A DNA stretch of 5,890 bases, from contig CAAEIG010000079.1 in assembly GCA_900755895.1 (NCBI GenBank), positions 1-5,890 on the forward strand. The letters run 5' to 3'. Origin of the DNA: Clostridia bacterium. Its GTDB lineage: Bacteria; Bacillota; Clostridia; Oscillospirales; Acutalibacteraceae. A program made the position numbers and the translations under genes. The notes below the pieces were generated by a model that saw only the letters and a program-made list of their open reading frames with translations, did not search any database and had not been told where the DNA came from. The first letter of the stretch is position 1. The number at the start of each line of letters is the position of its first letter. Of the stretch, positions 1-5,890 are shown one piece after another.

Positions 1-3000
1 CAAAGCCCTCCCGTACCCCCAGCCGCTGGGCGTAGCTGTATGCCGACATGATGGGGTCATCATCTGCCATGGATGGGAAATAGGTACACTCGCAGTCCAG
101 ATACTCCATGATGGCCTGAGCAACCTCGGAAGGCTCCAGCGTATCCTCGTCGAAGTCCTGTCCCTGCCAGTTTTCAAACCGTTCCCCGATCACCTCTGCC
201 ATAGCCTGATAGTAGTCCTCGTCAAAGGGGATGAACAGGTATGCCTCCTGCTGGAACTCATTGGAGTGATACCGTTCCGGGCCGAAGAAGCGGAGGGCAT
301 TGTCGTCAATGTCGGCGGGATAGTAGGGACTGTCGCCCTCTCCGTAGTAATAGCCGGCAAAGGCGCGACCTTGCTGATTGAACAGCACAGAGAACAGGCA
401 GCCGTCCAGCTCATCTTGGATGAATGCCCTCAGGTCTACGCTGGCAGGGTCGGCTTTGACCTGTTTGACCACTTCGCCGTGTTCTTTCAGGAAGTCCTCG
501 CCCATCAGTTCGTGCTCCATGCACCAGCGCAGGTAGATGGCCATGTGGTTATAAGCGTTGATGGGGTCAATTGGCAGTTCCTTCTCCTCAATGCTCTCGA
601 TATGATAGGAGGCATCGTCCATCTCACCGTCAAAATCATCATTGGAAAGGGTGCCACGGGTGATAGCATCCTGACGATCAGGCTCCACCACAAAGCTGAT
701 GCCGTTCATTTTGCCCAGCAGGGCGTCCGCGTCATGGGCCAGCTTATATTCCAATTCATCCCGGTAGAGAGGAATCACCTGATAGAAGTTGACCTCCTCG
801 CCACTCGGCAGGATGCAGACCTCGCTGCCATCTTCGGTATCCTGGGGACCAGTCAGAATGGCGGCGCACAGCTTTGTGTCCTTTGCAAAATCCTCCTCAT
901 TGTCCATGGTATGGCCGAAGCCCAGCCAGGTATCGCTGGCAATGGGAAGGCGGGCCAAGGATTTCAGCAGGCGGATGGGCCAGTACCACTTTTCGTCTTT
1001 CATGGACTCCTGATCCAGCTTCCAGTCCGCAGGCAGGGCAATGGCCAGCTCCGCCCGCTCCAGCTTATATTCCGCCAGTTCCTCCGGCACATTCATCCGG
1101 TGAGCGCCCATGCCCATGGTGACCAGGGTGCAGTAGTCCCGCTCCTCAGAGGGCGGCACCACGCAGATGTCCACATGGATGTCGGGAGAAACCAGCTCAT
1201 GGAACACATTCTCGAACTTGCCGAAATACTGCTCAATGTGCCCCTCGACGGCTTCCATCTCCTCCTCGGTGTAGACTTCGGGATTACTGAATTCTTCCTC
1301 ATCCTGCGTGTCATCATTGTCTGAGTGGTCGCAGCTGTCATCCTCCGGATCTCCCTTTATAGGCTCGTAACCGATCTTCAGGGTCATCTGTTCCTCCGGC
1401 AGGGAGACGCCGGGGCTGCGGGTGATGGTGTGCTTATCGTCCGCAGAAAAACCGATGGTCTCGCCGTCTTGCAGTGTCACATCACACGCCAGCACATAGG
1501 AGGCAAGGCTGGCCAAAAAGTCCCGCAGTTCCTCCGGCTCAGCGTCGGTGTTCAACACCTCCATTTCCTCCTTGCCAAACACATCCATGCCGTAGGTGTA
1601 GCCGTTTAGGCCCCCCTCGCTCCGGTACAGGCCGAACCAAACCCAGTTGAAGATGGGCAGTTCGTCCTCTTTGAGCATATCGGCAAGGCCCTCATAGAAA
1701 CGAGGCTCAAATACCACGCCGCTGGTGTAGACACCGGTGGCGTATTTCTGCTTGCAGCACACTGCCATCGCCTTGGTGAACAGCTTGCCCCGTTCCAGCA
1801 GTTTTTCCTCCTCGCCCAATACAGCCACCATGATATGGGCCTTGTGCGCTTTGGCCACCTCTACGGCCTCTGGCCACATATAGTTGTTTTCGGCGTTGAT
1901 CTCCGCTTCATTGTCCGGGATGTGACCGTGGAAGAGTGTCACGATCAGCATCATGCCGCCGACCCGCATTACCACAGCGTCATCGCTGTTCTCATCATCT
2001 TCGTCGCCCTCAGCCGGCTCATCGTCCACGATGCCCCATTCTTCCCGCAGATCTCGAATCAACTGCTCCTTGTCCCACTCTGCTTTGGAGAGGAGCACAG
2101 ATCCGGCAAAGGAACCCTTATGGTCGGTTTCCTCCTCGTCGGCATCATCCTCAAGACCCTCTACATCTTCATCCGGATCATAGAGGGATTCATGCTCCAG
2201 TCCGCGGATAAATTCCTCAAAGCTATCTGCCAGATGGGTAATTTTATAGTCATTTTCCTGATCCACATGGACTACCGCAGGCTCTCCCTGGGGACCGCAA
2301 GCCCGGTAGTCCAGGAAAATCATATCGTGTCCGGCGCTTGGACAGTCGCAGATGGCCACGCCGATGGCAGGATACTCCCACTCATCGATCATAAACTGGC
2401 TGCCCAGCTCTCCACAGAGGGAGCAGCTCTTTTCTCGTCCGATGCCGAAAATGCCGGTGATGGCCACATGATCATCTGACCAACAGGTAGGCTCATCGCA
2501 GGGATAGCAGGTGTTCACCGGAATACCGCCGTTGTGCTGCTTCATCAGCCAGATGTAGGCAGCGGGCAGCTTGTAGCCCAGTTCCTCCTCCACGCTGGCA
2601 ATCAGCTCATCGGAAGGCGGATCACTGACATATTCTTTCAGTGCATACCAATTATCATCCCAGAAGTTGGTGAGGTCGAAGCCCTCAAATGGAGTATCAC
2701 CGGGCACGAATTTGGCCTTCTTCTTCCGGCTGCGCTGGCGTTTCCGGATCTCCGCCTTACACTCCCGAATTACTGCCGGGGCATTTTCATCCTCCGGGTC
2801 CAGCTCCGCCCACCGCTGAGCGTAGGGAATGGCCTTTTCCTCCTGGCCGTAGAGATACTGATAGCCATAGGCCATCCGCATATTCCACTCCGCCTTGTCC
2901 TGGCCTTCCTCCCGGACGGACTCCAGCACCTCAATGGCCCTCAGAAGGGCTTTGTCTCCCTTGGATTTCAAAGTACCTTCGTCATGGTCCCCGATGATGG

Positions 3001-5890
3001 CGTAGTTCTCCAGTGCACGGGCCAGGGCGTAGGCGGTGCGGTAGTTCCTCCAGTTCTCCGGGATGGCATTCAGTGCCTGGATACAGCGGGTGTACTCGTC
3101 TTCGTCGTTCCACTGCTCCAGCTGAGCGAAGAATGCTTCGGCGTTCTGTTGGGTGTAAGGAATATAGTCCATGCCCGTCAGCGTTTCGTCCAACTCGTCA
3201 TCCTGATTCTCAGTTTCTGTCCCATCATCTTGTTGCTTTAGGGATACAGAACCGGCTTCACGGCGGAAGGTGTGGAAGATGGCCCATGGGATGTCCGTGC
3301 CTTCAAAGAACTCTTTCGCCATGTTCAGCGCCTCTTGGATGTCCCAGGCGATGAAGTCCACATAGCCACAGTAGAGGCCGGTAGCCCCGCCGGTGAGAGT
3401 GAGCACTTCCGAACCATCCCCGCCGGTGAGCACTTCCTCCAGTTTGTCCCGGAAGTCGAAAATTTTCTGACTGCCTTCCTCCTCCCGCAGGGTATCCAGG
3501 GGATAGCAGAAGAAGCCCGCCACCGCGCCGTCGGCATGGAGATCGTCCATAAAATCATTGTCGGCATTCAGATAGCCGTTGATGAGCGGCACACAGCAGG
3601 TGGAACCGGCCATTACATCCAGCCGCCAATCGGCGTCCGGGTCCTGTTTGGGTTCCATTTTGTAACCAAGGTAGCTCTCCAGATAGGCTTCCGGGTCGGT
3701 GGAGAGCTCCAGGCCCTGCTCCCGCAGTTTGTCGGGCAGCTGGGACAGGAGGAAGGACGGCTCTGCCTTGGGTTCCTCCAGCACATCAAAGCTGTCTATG
3801 TATCTCATGTGGGAGATCTCGCCCAGCACTTGGTCGGTGAAGGTAGTGAGCATCCACCAGGCCCGGCCTTCTTCCTCCCGGAGCATAGGCAGCAGCTTTT
3901 CGCAGTAGGCGGAGATGGCGAAGTTGTTTTCACCCTGCTCCTCCAGCCAGATCTGCACATCCTCCCCGGAGATGTCCCAGACATCCTCAGTACGCAGGCC
4001 GATGTTCTGGAGAGGCTGACGGCCCACAAGGATATTCCAGTGCTCCAGCACCTCCTTGGGGGCGTGCTTCTGGAAGTAGACCAGCTCAAACAGTTTGACC
4101 TTATCCCCCTCCGGGGTGAGGATCAGCTCATGCTTTTCGCCGTTGAAGCCAATCTCGAAGGAAATCTCGTCAAAAACCAAATTCAGGGTTTCCTCCATTT
4201 GGGCCACGATCTCCGCACCGCGGGTGTGATCTTTGTCCTCGTCCATCATCTGGCGCAGCTCTGCTTCCATCTCGGCAAAGGTTTCCCACCAGTTCTCTGT
4301 CCGTTCCCGGAAGCACTCCCAGAACTGCGGCAGAGAAATACCCTTTTTGCACGAGTCAATTAGTTCCTCCATGTCCTGTCGGGTGTTGAGCTTAGGATCA
4401 TCACCGGGATGCAGTTCCAGAGCTTTTTCAAAATGCCGCAGAGCGCGGCCCTCCTGATCCAGATAATAATAGGCATACCCCATACGGAAATTCCAGGAAT
4501 AAGTATCTCCCAGTTCCTCCTCATGGGACTGCATCAGTTCCAGTGCCTGGTGAAGCAGCTTCCTTCCCTCCGGCTCGCTGGAGTCCGCCAGATTGTTGTA
4601 GGCGCGGGCCAGCTCCATATCCATTTCCGGGGTACGCTCCTCGGCAGAGATTGCCTCCAGTGCGTCAACGATTTTCTGGTGTTTGTCCTCCTCATGCCAC
4701 TTCTGGCACTGCTTCAAAATATCCATATCAGGGTCCTCCTCGTCCTCATCTGGTTTCCAGTCTTTGATCTGCTGGAACACGCCATTTTCATCCCGCTCAA
4801 AGGCGCAGGGAGCGGGGGTGTTCAGCAAAGGGATGATGTCGGGATCGTCATTGCAGATCGTGTTCAGCTTGTAGATCCCGGCGTTGTTAGGGTCGTCCAT
4901 GTACTCGTCGCTCTCATCACCAGCGGTGAAGCGCCAGCCGCTGTCCCAGCCGCCGTCCGGCTCCTCCCTGTAGCAGTAGCCCACCTTGCGGCCCTCTACT
5001 GTGATGCGGTTGGTGGCGATGCAGCCATCGGCGCCCTCCCAGTCGGGAAGCAGATGTTTCACATCTTCCGCCTTTACATGGTAGTCCCGGTTGCGGCCGG
5101 AGGCTTCGTACAGCTCTTTCCGCAGCGCCTCCACATCCCGAGCCATCTCCTGGATCTCCTCATCGTCCATCATCTCACTGAGGTCATATTCCAGCGGATT
5201 CTGGGCAAAATCCGCCAGTGCCTTGTTCATGGCGTCATGCTCCTCTGGCGTGACGGTGATGCGGATGCGGCGGGCAGGGGTGTTGTACTCGTCCAGATCC
5301 TGAAGGTTTACACTGCCACTGACGCTGCACTCCAGCAGGATGGCGGCCAGATCGGTGACCACATCAATGGCGAAGTGGAAGTCCATCTCCACGCCATCGG
5401 AGTGTGTAAACTCCAGATACTCCACGGTTTGGCGGAAGTCCCAGTTTTGTTTGTCCAGACCGATCTTGGCGAAAATCTCGTTGAGGGGGATCTCCTCCTT
5501 TTTCTGATCCTCTAAAAATGCCACAAGGTTCAGACTGTCATCAGAACCGCCAATAAAGTTGCCCCAGTATTTTTTGATATACATTTGTCGTGCCTCCTGT
5601 TCTGAATCCAGTCGATCAATGAGCTGATTCAAGTGTTCCAACCACGCAGGAGCGATCTCACCGCTGTCCTCGTTCTTCCAAAGATCCACAATCTCACGGA
5701 TGCCGTCCTCGTCCGGCACCTCGTTTTTGATGTCGGTGAGCTGCCGCAGCAGGAAAGCAAGGGCTTCTTTGGATGCTGTGAAACCGGTGACTTTATCCCA
5801 TATAGCTTCTTCATGATCGTAGTCCAGCTTGCCGTTATCCTTCCATTGGAAATACAGCTCCGCCAGAGCCATCGCAGTATTGTCAAAGAG
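1..5890 (-). CDS. Giant multidomain polyimmunity-like protein, partial at both ends
   Basis: One frame is open from base 5890 to base 2 (1,963 codons, no stop); both termini lie outside the window. The chain carries, in order, two unassigned N-terminal modules, Imm33/DUF2185, TPR-like block, long unassigned region, second TPR-like block, SUKH (SMI1/KNR4), DUF4261-type, SUFU and a DUF7832-like module. Several of these are established immunity families of polymorphic toxin systems, and stand-alone members are usually about 100-300 residues, so this is a fusion of many. The protein is strongly acidic, with Asp/Glu-rich linkers near residues 381-390, 886-903, 1238-1256 and 1513-1534. No signal peptide or transmembrane helix is visible, which suggests a cytosolic protein. 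Inferred role: binding and neutralising several incoming toxins. The coding call is near certain; the function is inferred from domains. Because both ends are missing, total length, promoter and operon context are unknown. Confidence 0.97.
2..634 (-). other. C-terminal module, DUF7832-like (residues 1753-1963, runs off the window)
   Basis: The start, DDASYH (1758-1763) followed by PINAYNHMAIYLRWCMEHEL (1776-1795), resembles families in which a D-A-S-W/Y-H strand leads to a helix with H-(I/M)-(G/A)-(I/M)-Y-L-x-W; DUF7832 is the name I associate with this. The remainder has DELDGCLFSVLFNQQGRAF (1826-1844), AGYYYGEGDSPYYPADID (1845-1862) and EAYLFIPFDEDYYQAMAEVI (1882-1901). It ends with an acidic helical tail that is still open at the window edge. 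The second half (from about 1820) may be a separate domain. The module joins SUFU directly with only a short linker. Role unknown; immunity-type by context. Confidence 0.5.
671..1270 (-). other. SUFU (Suppressor of fused) domain (residues 1541-1740)
   Basis: A clear bacterial SUFU domain. Recognisable blocks are HIEQYFGKFENVFHEL (1551-1566), HVDICVVPPSEERDYCTLVT (1572-1591), MGMGAHRMNVPEEL (1592-1605), ERAELAIALPADWKL (1611-1625), WYWPIRLLKSLARLP (1635-1649), DTWLGFGHT (1653-1661), and EEVNFYQVIPLYRDELEYKL (1698-1717). Spacing and length, about 200 residues, are those of stand-alone bacterial SUFU proteins, so it is complete. The family shares its name domain with the animal Hedgehog-pathway regulator, but in bacteria it is an immunity family of polymorphic toxin systems. 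It presumably binds a toxin in the cytoplasm. This is the most certain domain call in the window. Confidence 0.94.
1280..1354 (-). other. Acidic linker between DUF4261 and SUFU modules (residues 1513-1537)
   Basis: Asp, Glu, Asn and Ser dominate (DPEDDSCDHSDNDDTQDEEE, 1514-1533). It is probably a flexible tether. It matches the other inter-module linkers in composition but not in sequence. Confidence 0.65.
1355..2116 (-). other. DUF4261-type module (residues 1259-1512)
   Basis: The segment follows the layout of bacterial DUF4261 proteins, about 250 residues. It opens with VLLSKAEWDKEQLIRDL (1265-1281), an acidic loop, a strand GGMMLIVTLFHGHIP (1311-1325), and NNYMWPEAVEVAKAHKAHIM (1335-1354). 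A segment with TGVYTSGVVFEPRFYEG (1385-1401) and PIFNWVWFGLYR (1412-1423) follows. The DUF4261 core comes last: GYTYGMDVFGKEEMEVL (1430-1446), DFLASLASYVL (1457-1467) and QDGETIGFSADDKHTITRSP (1474-1493). Every block appears intact. The molecular role of DUF4261 is not established; its repeated company with SUKH and SUFU domains suggests an immunity-related role, which is inference. The acidic loop at 1289-1304 seems longer than I would expect. Confidence 0.85.
2117..2191 (-). other. Acidic linker between SUKH and DUF4261 modules (residues 1234-1258)
   Basis: About half of the residues from 1238 to 1256 are Asp or Glu, with almost no hydrophobic residues. It is most likely a disordered tether. 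A second acidic insert (DDEPAEGDEDDENSDD, 1289-1304) lies inside the next module. Confidence 0.65.
2192..2680 (-). other. SUKH domain, SMI1/KNR4 family (residues 1071-1233)
   Basis: The pattern is that of a bacterial SMI1/KNR4 domain (SUKH superfamily). There is a helix with EELGYKLPAAYIWLMKQHNGG split as 1102-1110 and 1111-1122, where LP--Y---MK--NGG is the family signature. ITGIFGIG (1144-1151) follows, then EWEYPAIGVAICDCPSAGHD (1170-1189), MIFLDYRACGPQGEPAVVHV (1190-1209) and the closing helix SFEEFIRGL (1223-1231). All main blocks are present, so the domain looks complete. SUKH proteins are established immunity proteins against diverse toxins, often nucleases. An unusual point is the number of cysteines, including two CxxC pairs (1128/1131 and 1156/1159). 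The family call is firm; the toxin partner is unknown. Confidence 0.92.
2717..3169 (-). other. TPR-like helical block 2 (residues 908-1058)
   Basis: This block is a diverged duplicate of TPR block 1. Corresponding stretches are FFAQLEQWNDEDEYTRCIQA (920-939) against ILKQCQKWHEEDKHQKIVDA (391-410), ALARALENYA (955-964) against ELARAYNNLA (426-435), and WNMRMAYGYQYL (1002-1013) against WNFRMGYAYYYL (466-477). WAELDPEDE (1027-1035) matches the TPR-ending ALELHPGDD. A constant offset of 536 residues aligns 442-482 with 978-1018; one residue is then inserted. The block ends in a strongly basic tail, RKRQRSRKKKAK (1049-1060), just before the SUKH domain. It is probably a protein-interaction or spacing module that serves the SUKH domain. 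Confidence 0.75.
3170..3238 (-). other. Acidic linker (residues 885-907)
   Basis: The stretch is low in hydrophobic residues and rich in Asp, Glu, Gln and Asn (for example QQDDGTETENQDDELDET, 886-903). It separates the unassigned region from TPR block 2 and is probably a flexible tether between folded modules. Codons here are less GC-rich than in the flanking domains. Confidence 0.6.
3239..3775 (-). other. Unassigned region with GGATG motif (residues 706-884)
   Basis: The region starts with a helical stretch (LLSQLPDKLREQGLEL, 714-729). It then has a Cys-Cys containing segment MAGSTCCVPLINGYLN (760-775), GAVAGFFCYPLD (788-799), and a glycine-rich turn followed by an aromatic segment, LTLTGGATGLYCGYVDFIAWD (two pieces within 830-850). 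It ends with a helix EALNMAKEFFEGTDIPW (853-869) and the strand AIFHTFRR (870-877). The predicted alternation of strands and helices suggests a compact alpha/beta fold. It may be the second half of the preceding module. An acidic linker (886-903) ends it. It contains a short internal direct repeat at 3385-3437. Function unknown; location between immunity domains suggests an immunity or toxin-binding role. Confidence 0.45.
3385..3437. repeat. Short direct repeat inside the coding region
   Basis: A 20-nt unit (plus strand 3418-3437) recurs at 3385-3410 interrupted by six extra bases (agtgag). In the protein it gives EVLTGG (819-824) followed by EVLTLTGG (828-835). The pattern fits a small in-frame slippage duplication that kept the frame. 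It could also be coincidental similarity in a Gly/Thr-rich turn. Confidence 0.6.
3776..4345 (-). other. Unassigned alpha/beta region following TPR block 1 (residues 516-705)
   Basis: A Trp-rich helical entry (LPQFWECFRERTENWWETF, 520-538) leads into a sandwich-like pattern: strand ISFEIGFNG (576-584), strand HELILTPEGDKVKLFELVYF (587-606), helix KEVLEHWNILVGRQP (612-626), and then a helix and hydrophobic run ending LTTFTDQVLGEI (681-692). The pattern of a hydrophobic strand with T-PEG, a helix ending near AP, W and then a basic RQP is one I have seen in uncharacterised TPR-linked bacterial proteins, but I cannot name the family. No catalytic motif is evident. It probably forms one functional unit with the next segment. 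Confidence 0.5.
4346..4726 (-). other. TPR-like helical block 1 (residues 389-515)
   Basis: This is an all-helical segment with TPR-type spacing. The clearest unit is the helix pair around WNFRMGYAYYYLDQEGRA (466-483) followed by LRHFEKALELHPGDD (484-498), which has the Gly/Ala-Tyr, Ala and Pro positions of a tetratricopeptide repeat. Earlier helices are ILKQCQKWHEED (391-402), KIVDALEAI (406-414), MELARAYNNLAD (425-436) and LLHQALELMQ (445-454). The block precedes a long unassigned region, and an equivalent block precedes the SUKH domain, so it looks like a reusable spacer or presentation module. TPRs usually mediate protein-protein contacts. About three to four helix pairs are present. Confidence 0.75.
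4735..4740 (-). promoter_or_regulatory. Start-like AGGAGG before internal Met389
   Basis: A second AGGAGG lies 8 nt ahead of an in-frame ATG (4726-4724, Met389), again at a module boundary, here between Imm33 and the first TPR block. The purine run sits within Glu-Glu-Asp linker codons, so it may be only codon composition. It is recorded because spacing and boundary position repeat what is seen at Met103. Confidence 0.22.
4757..5083 (-). other. Imm33 / DUF2185 immunity domain (residues 270-378)
   Basis: The segment matches the DUF2185 family, also called Imm33, a predicted immunity family of polymorphic toxin systems. Diagnostic stretches are C-I-A-T-N-R-I-T-V-E-G (290-300), VGYCYREEPD (303-312), DSGWRFTAGDESDEYMDDP (316-334), GIYKLNTICNDDPDIIPLL (338-356) and AFERD (363-367). 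The order and spacing are as I recall them for the family, and the length of about 105 residues is normal, so the domain looks intact. A short acidic linker (381-390) joins it to the next block. By family precedent it would bind a cognate toxin in the cytoplasm; the partner cannot be told from this window. The assignment is from remembered family motifs, not from a profile search. Confidence 0.85.
5084..5584 (-). other. Unassigned alpha/beta module starting at Met103 (residues 103-269)
   Basis: The module begins MYIKKYWGNFIGGSDDSL (103-120), which reads like a natural protein N-terminus. It continues with an aromatic and acidic core (FTHSDGVEMDFHFAID, 161-176), a hydrophobic helix (VVTDLAAILLEC, 177-188) and a strand pair with RRIRITVTPEEHD (207-219). 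It ends in a probable charged helix or coiled coil (about 238-262). The style is that of small free-standing Firmicutes proteins of unknown function that occur beside immunity genes, but I cannot name a family. Its place next to Imm33 in the same chain suggests another immunity-type domain; that is inference. Confidence 0.6.
5582..5598 (-). promoter_or_regulatory. Ideal Shine-Dalgarno and ATG inside the open frame (Met103)
   Basis: AGGAGG (minus strand, 5598-5593) stands 8 nt before an in-frame ATG at 5584-5582, exactly where a new module begins. The frame stays open for at least 102 codons upstream. It could be an internal start giving a shorter product, the true start if the upstream segment is not translated in this frame, or a relic of a separate gene. 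The two codons before the ATG, CGA and CAA, are each one C-to-T transition from TGA and TAA. GAG-rich coding produces such purine runs by chance, so use as a ribosome site is unproven. Confidence 0.4.
5585..5890 (-). other. Unassigned N-terminal helical segment (residues 1-102, incomplete)
   Basis: This is the first visible part of the frame, upstream of Met103. It is rich in amphipathic helix-like stretches (AMALAELYFQW at 6-16; LAFLLRQLTDI at 46-56; WLEHLNQLIDRL at 84-95). The composition is acidic and protein-like, unlike the Arg/Ser-rich alternative frame here, which supports real coding. The opening LFDNTAMAL faintly recalls the FDND-A start typical of DUF4259 proteins, but that is too weak to assign. 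The true N-terminus is outside the window. It may be a further immunity-type module or the end of a formerly separate upstream gene (see the start-like signal at Met103). Confidence 0.55.

Noticed and set aside
671..1270. Hedgehog-type signalling role for the SUFU domain
   Set aside because: The sequence is a bacterial SUFU within a chain of immunity domains; bacterial members belong to toxin-immunity systems, and nothing points to eukaryotic signalling.
266..1324. Long plus-strand frame of 352 codons, and similar ones at 1835-2479, 2534-3241, 3272-4363 and 4409-5515
   Set aside because: All lie in the exact complementary register of the minus-strand gene (start position remainder 2 on division by 3). 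They stay open because the gene rarely uses TTA, CTA or TCA. Their products are His/Val/Leu/Gln-rich with no family resemblance, while the minus strand gives clear domains throughout.
4170..4352. Minus-strand 60-codon frame
   Set aside because: It lies wholly within residues about 513-573 of the large gene in another frame, and there is no separate evidence for it.
5629..5886. Minus-strand 85-codon frame with a TTG start
   Set aside because: It overlaps the main frame and gives an Arg/Ser/Trp-rich product typical of an out-of-frame reading. The main frame there is acidic and helix-like.
5084..5890. A gene boundary at Met103 (two separate genes)
   Set aside because: No stop separates the segments and the upstream frame looks like genuine protein, so I kept one gene and recorded the start-like signal as a finding.
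1..5890. Promoters, terminators, RNA genes, CRISPR repeats or mobile elements
   Set aside because: The window is coding throughout. I saw no array of direct repeats, no inverted-repeat plus T-run outside coding constraint, and no tRNA-like or transposase-like segment.

Overview
The whole window is one continuous protein-coding frame on the minus strand. Read from base 5890 down to base 2 it gives 1,963 sense codons with no stop, and it is open at both ends, so neither the true start nor the stop of the gene is present. I translated it end to end and the codon count closes exactly, so I see no frameshift. There are no RNA genes, CRISPR arrays, insertion sequences, promoters or terminators. The long plus-strand frames are the exact complement register of this gene. 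They exist because the gene rarely uses the Leu/Ser codons TTA, CTA and TCA. Residue numbers below count from the codon at 5890.

The protein is very acidic, has no signal peptide or membrane segment in the visible part, and is a string of modules. From the N-terminal side: an unassigned helical segment (1-102); an unassigned alpha/beta module starting at Met103 (103-269); an Imm33/DUF2185 domain (270-378); a TPR-like helical block (389-515); a long unassigned region in two parts (516-705, 706-884); an acidic linker; a second TPR-like block homologous to the first (908-1058), ending in a basic patch; a SUKH (SMI1/KNR4) domain (about 1071-1233); an acidic linker; a DUF4261-type module (1259-1512); an acidic linker; a SUFU (Suppressor of fused) domain (about 1541-1740); and a final module resembling the DUF7832 kind of family (1753 to beyond the window).

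SUKH, SUFU and Imm33 are known as immunity-protein families of bacterial polymorphic toxin systems. Fusion of several such domains in one chain is the 'polyimmunity protein' architecture already proposed from comparative genomics. The best reading is therefore a giant cytosolic polyimmunity protein that could neutralise several unrelated toxins delivered by neighbours. That role is inferred; no toxin is in the window.

The organism is probably a GC-rich gut Clostridia member of the Oscillospiraceae type (Flavonifractor, Oscillibacter and relatives). The basis is codon choice dominated by CTG, GAG, GGC and ACC, and the close resemblance of the SUKH, DUF4261 and SUFU modules to versions common in those bacteria. 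This is from memory, not from a search.
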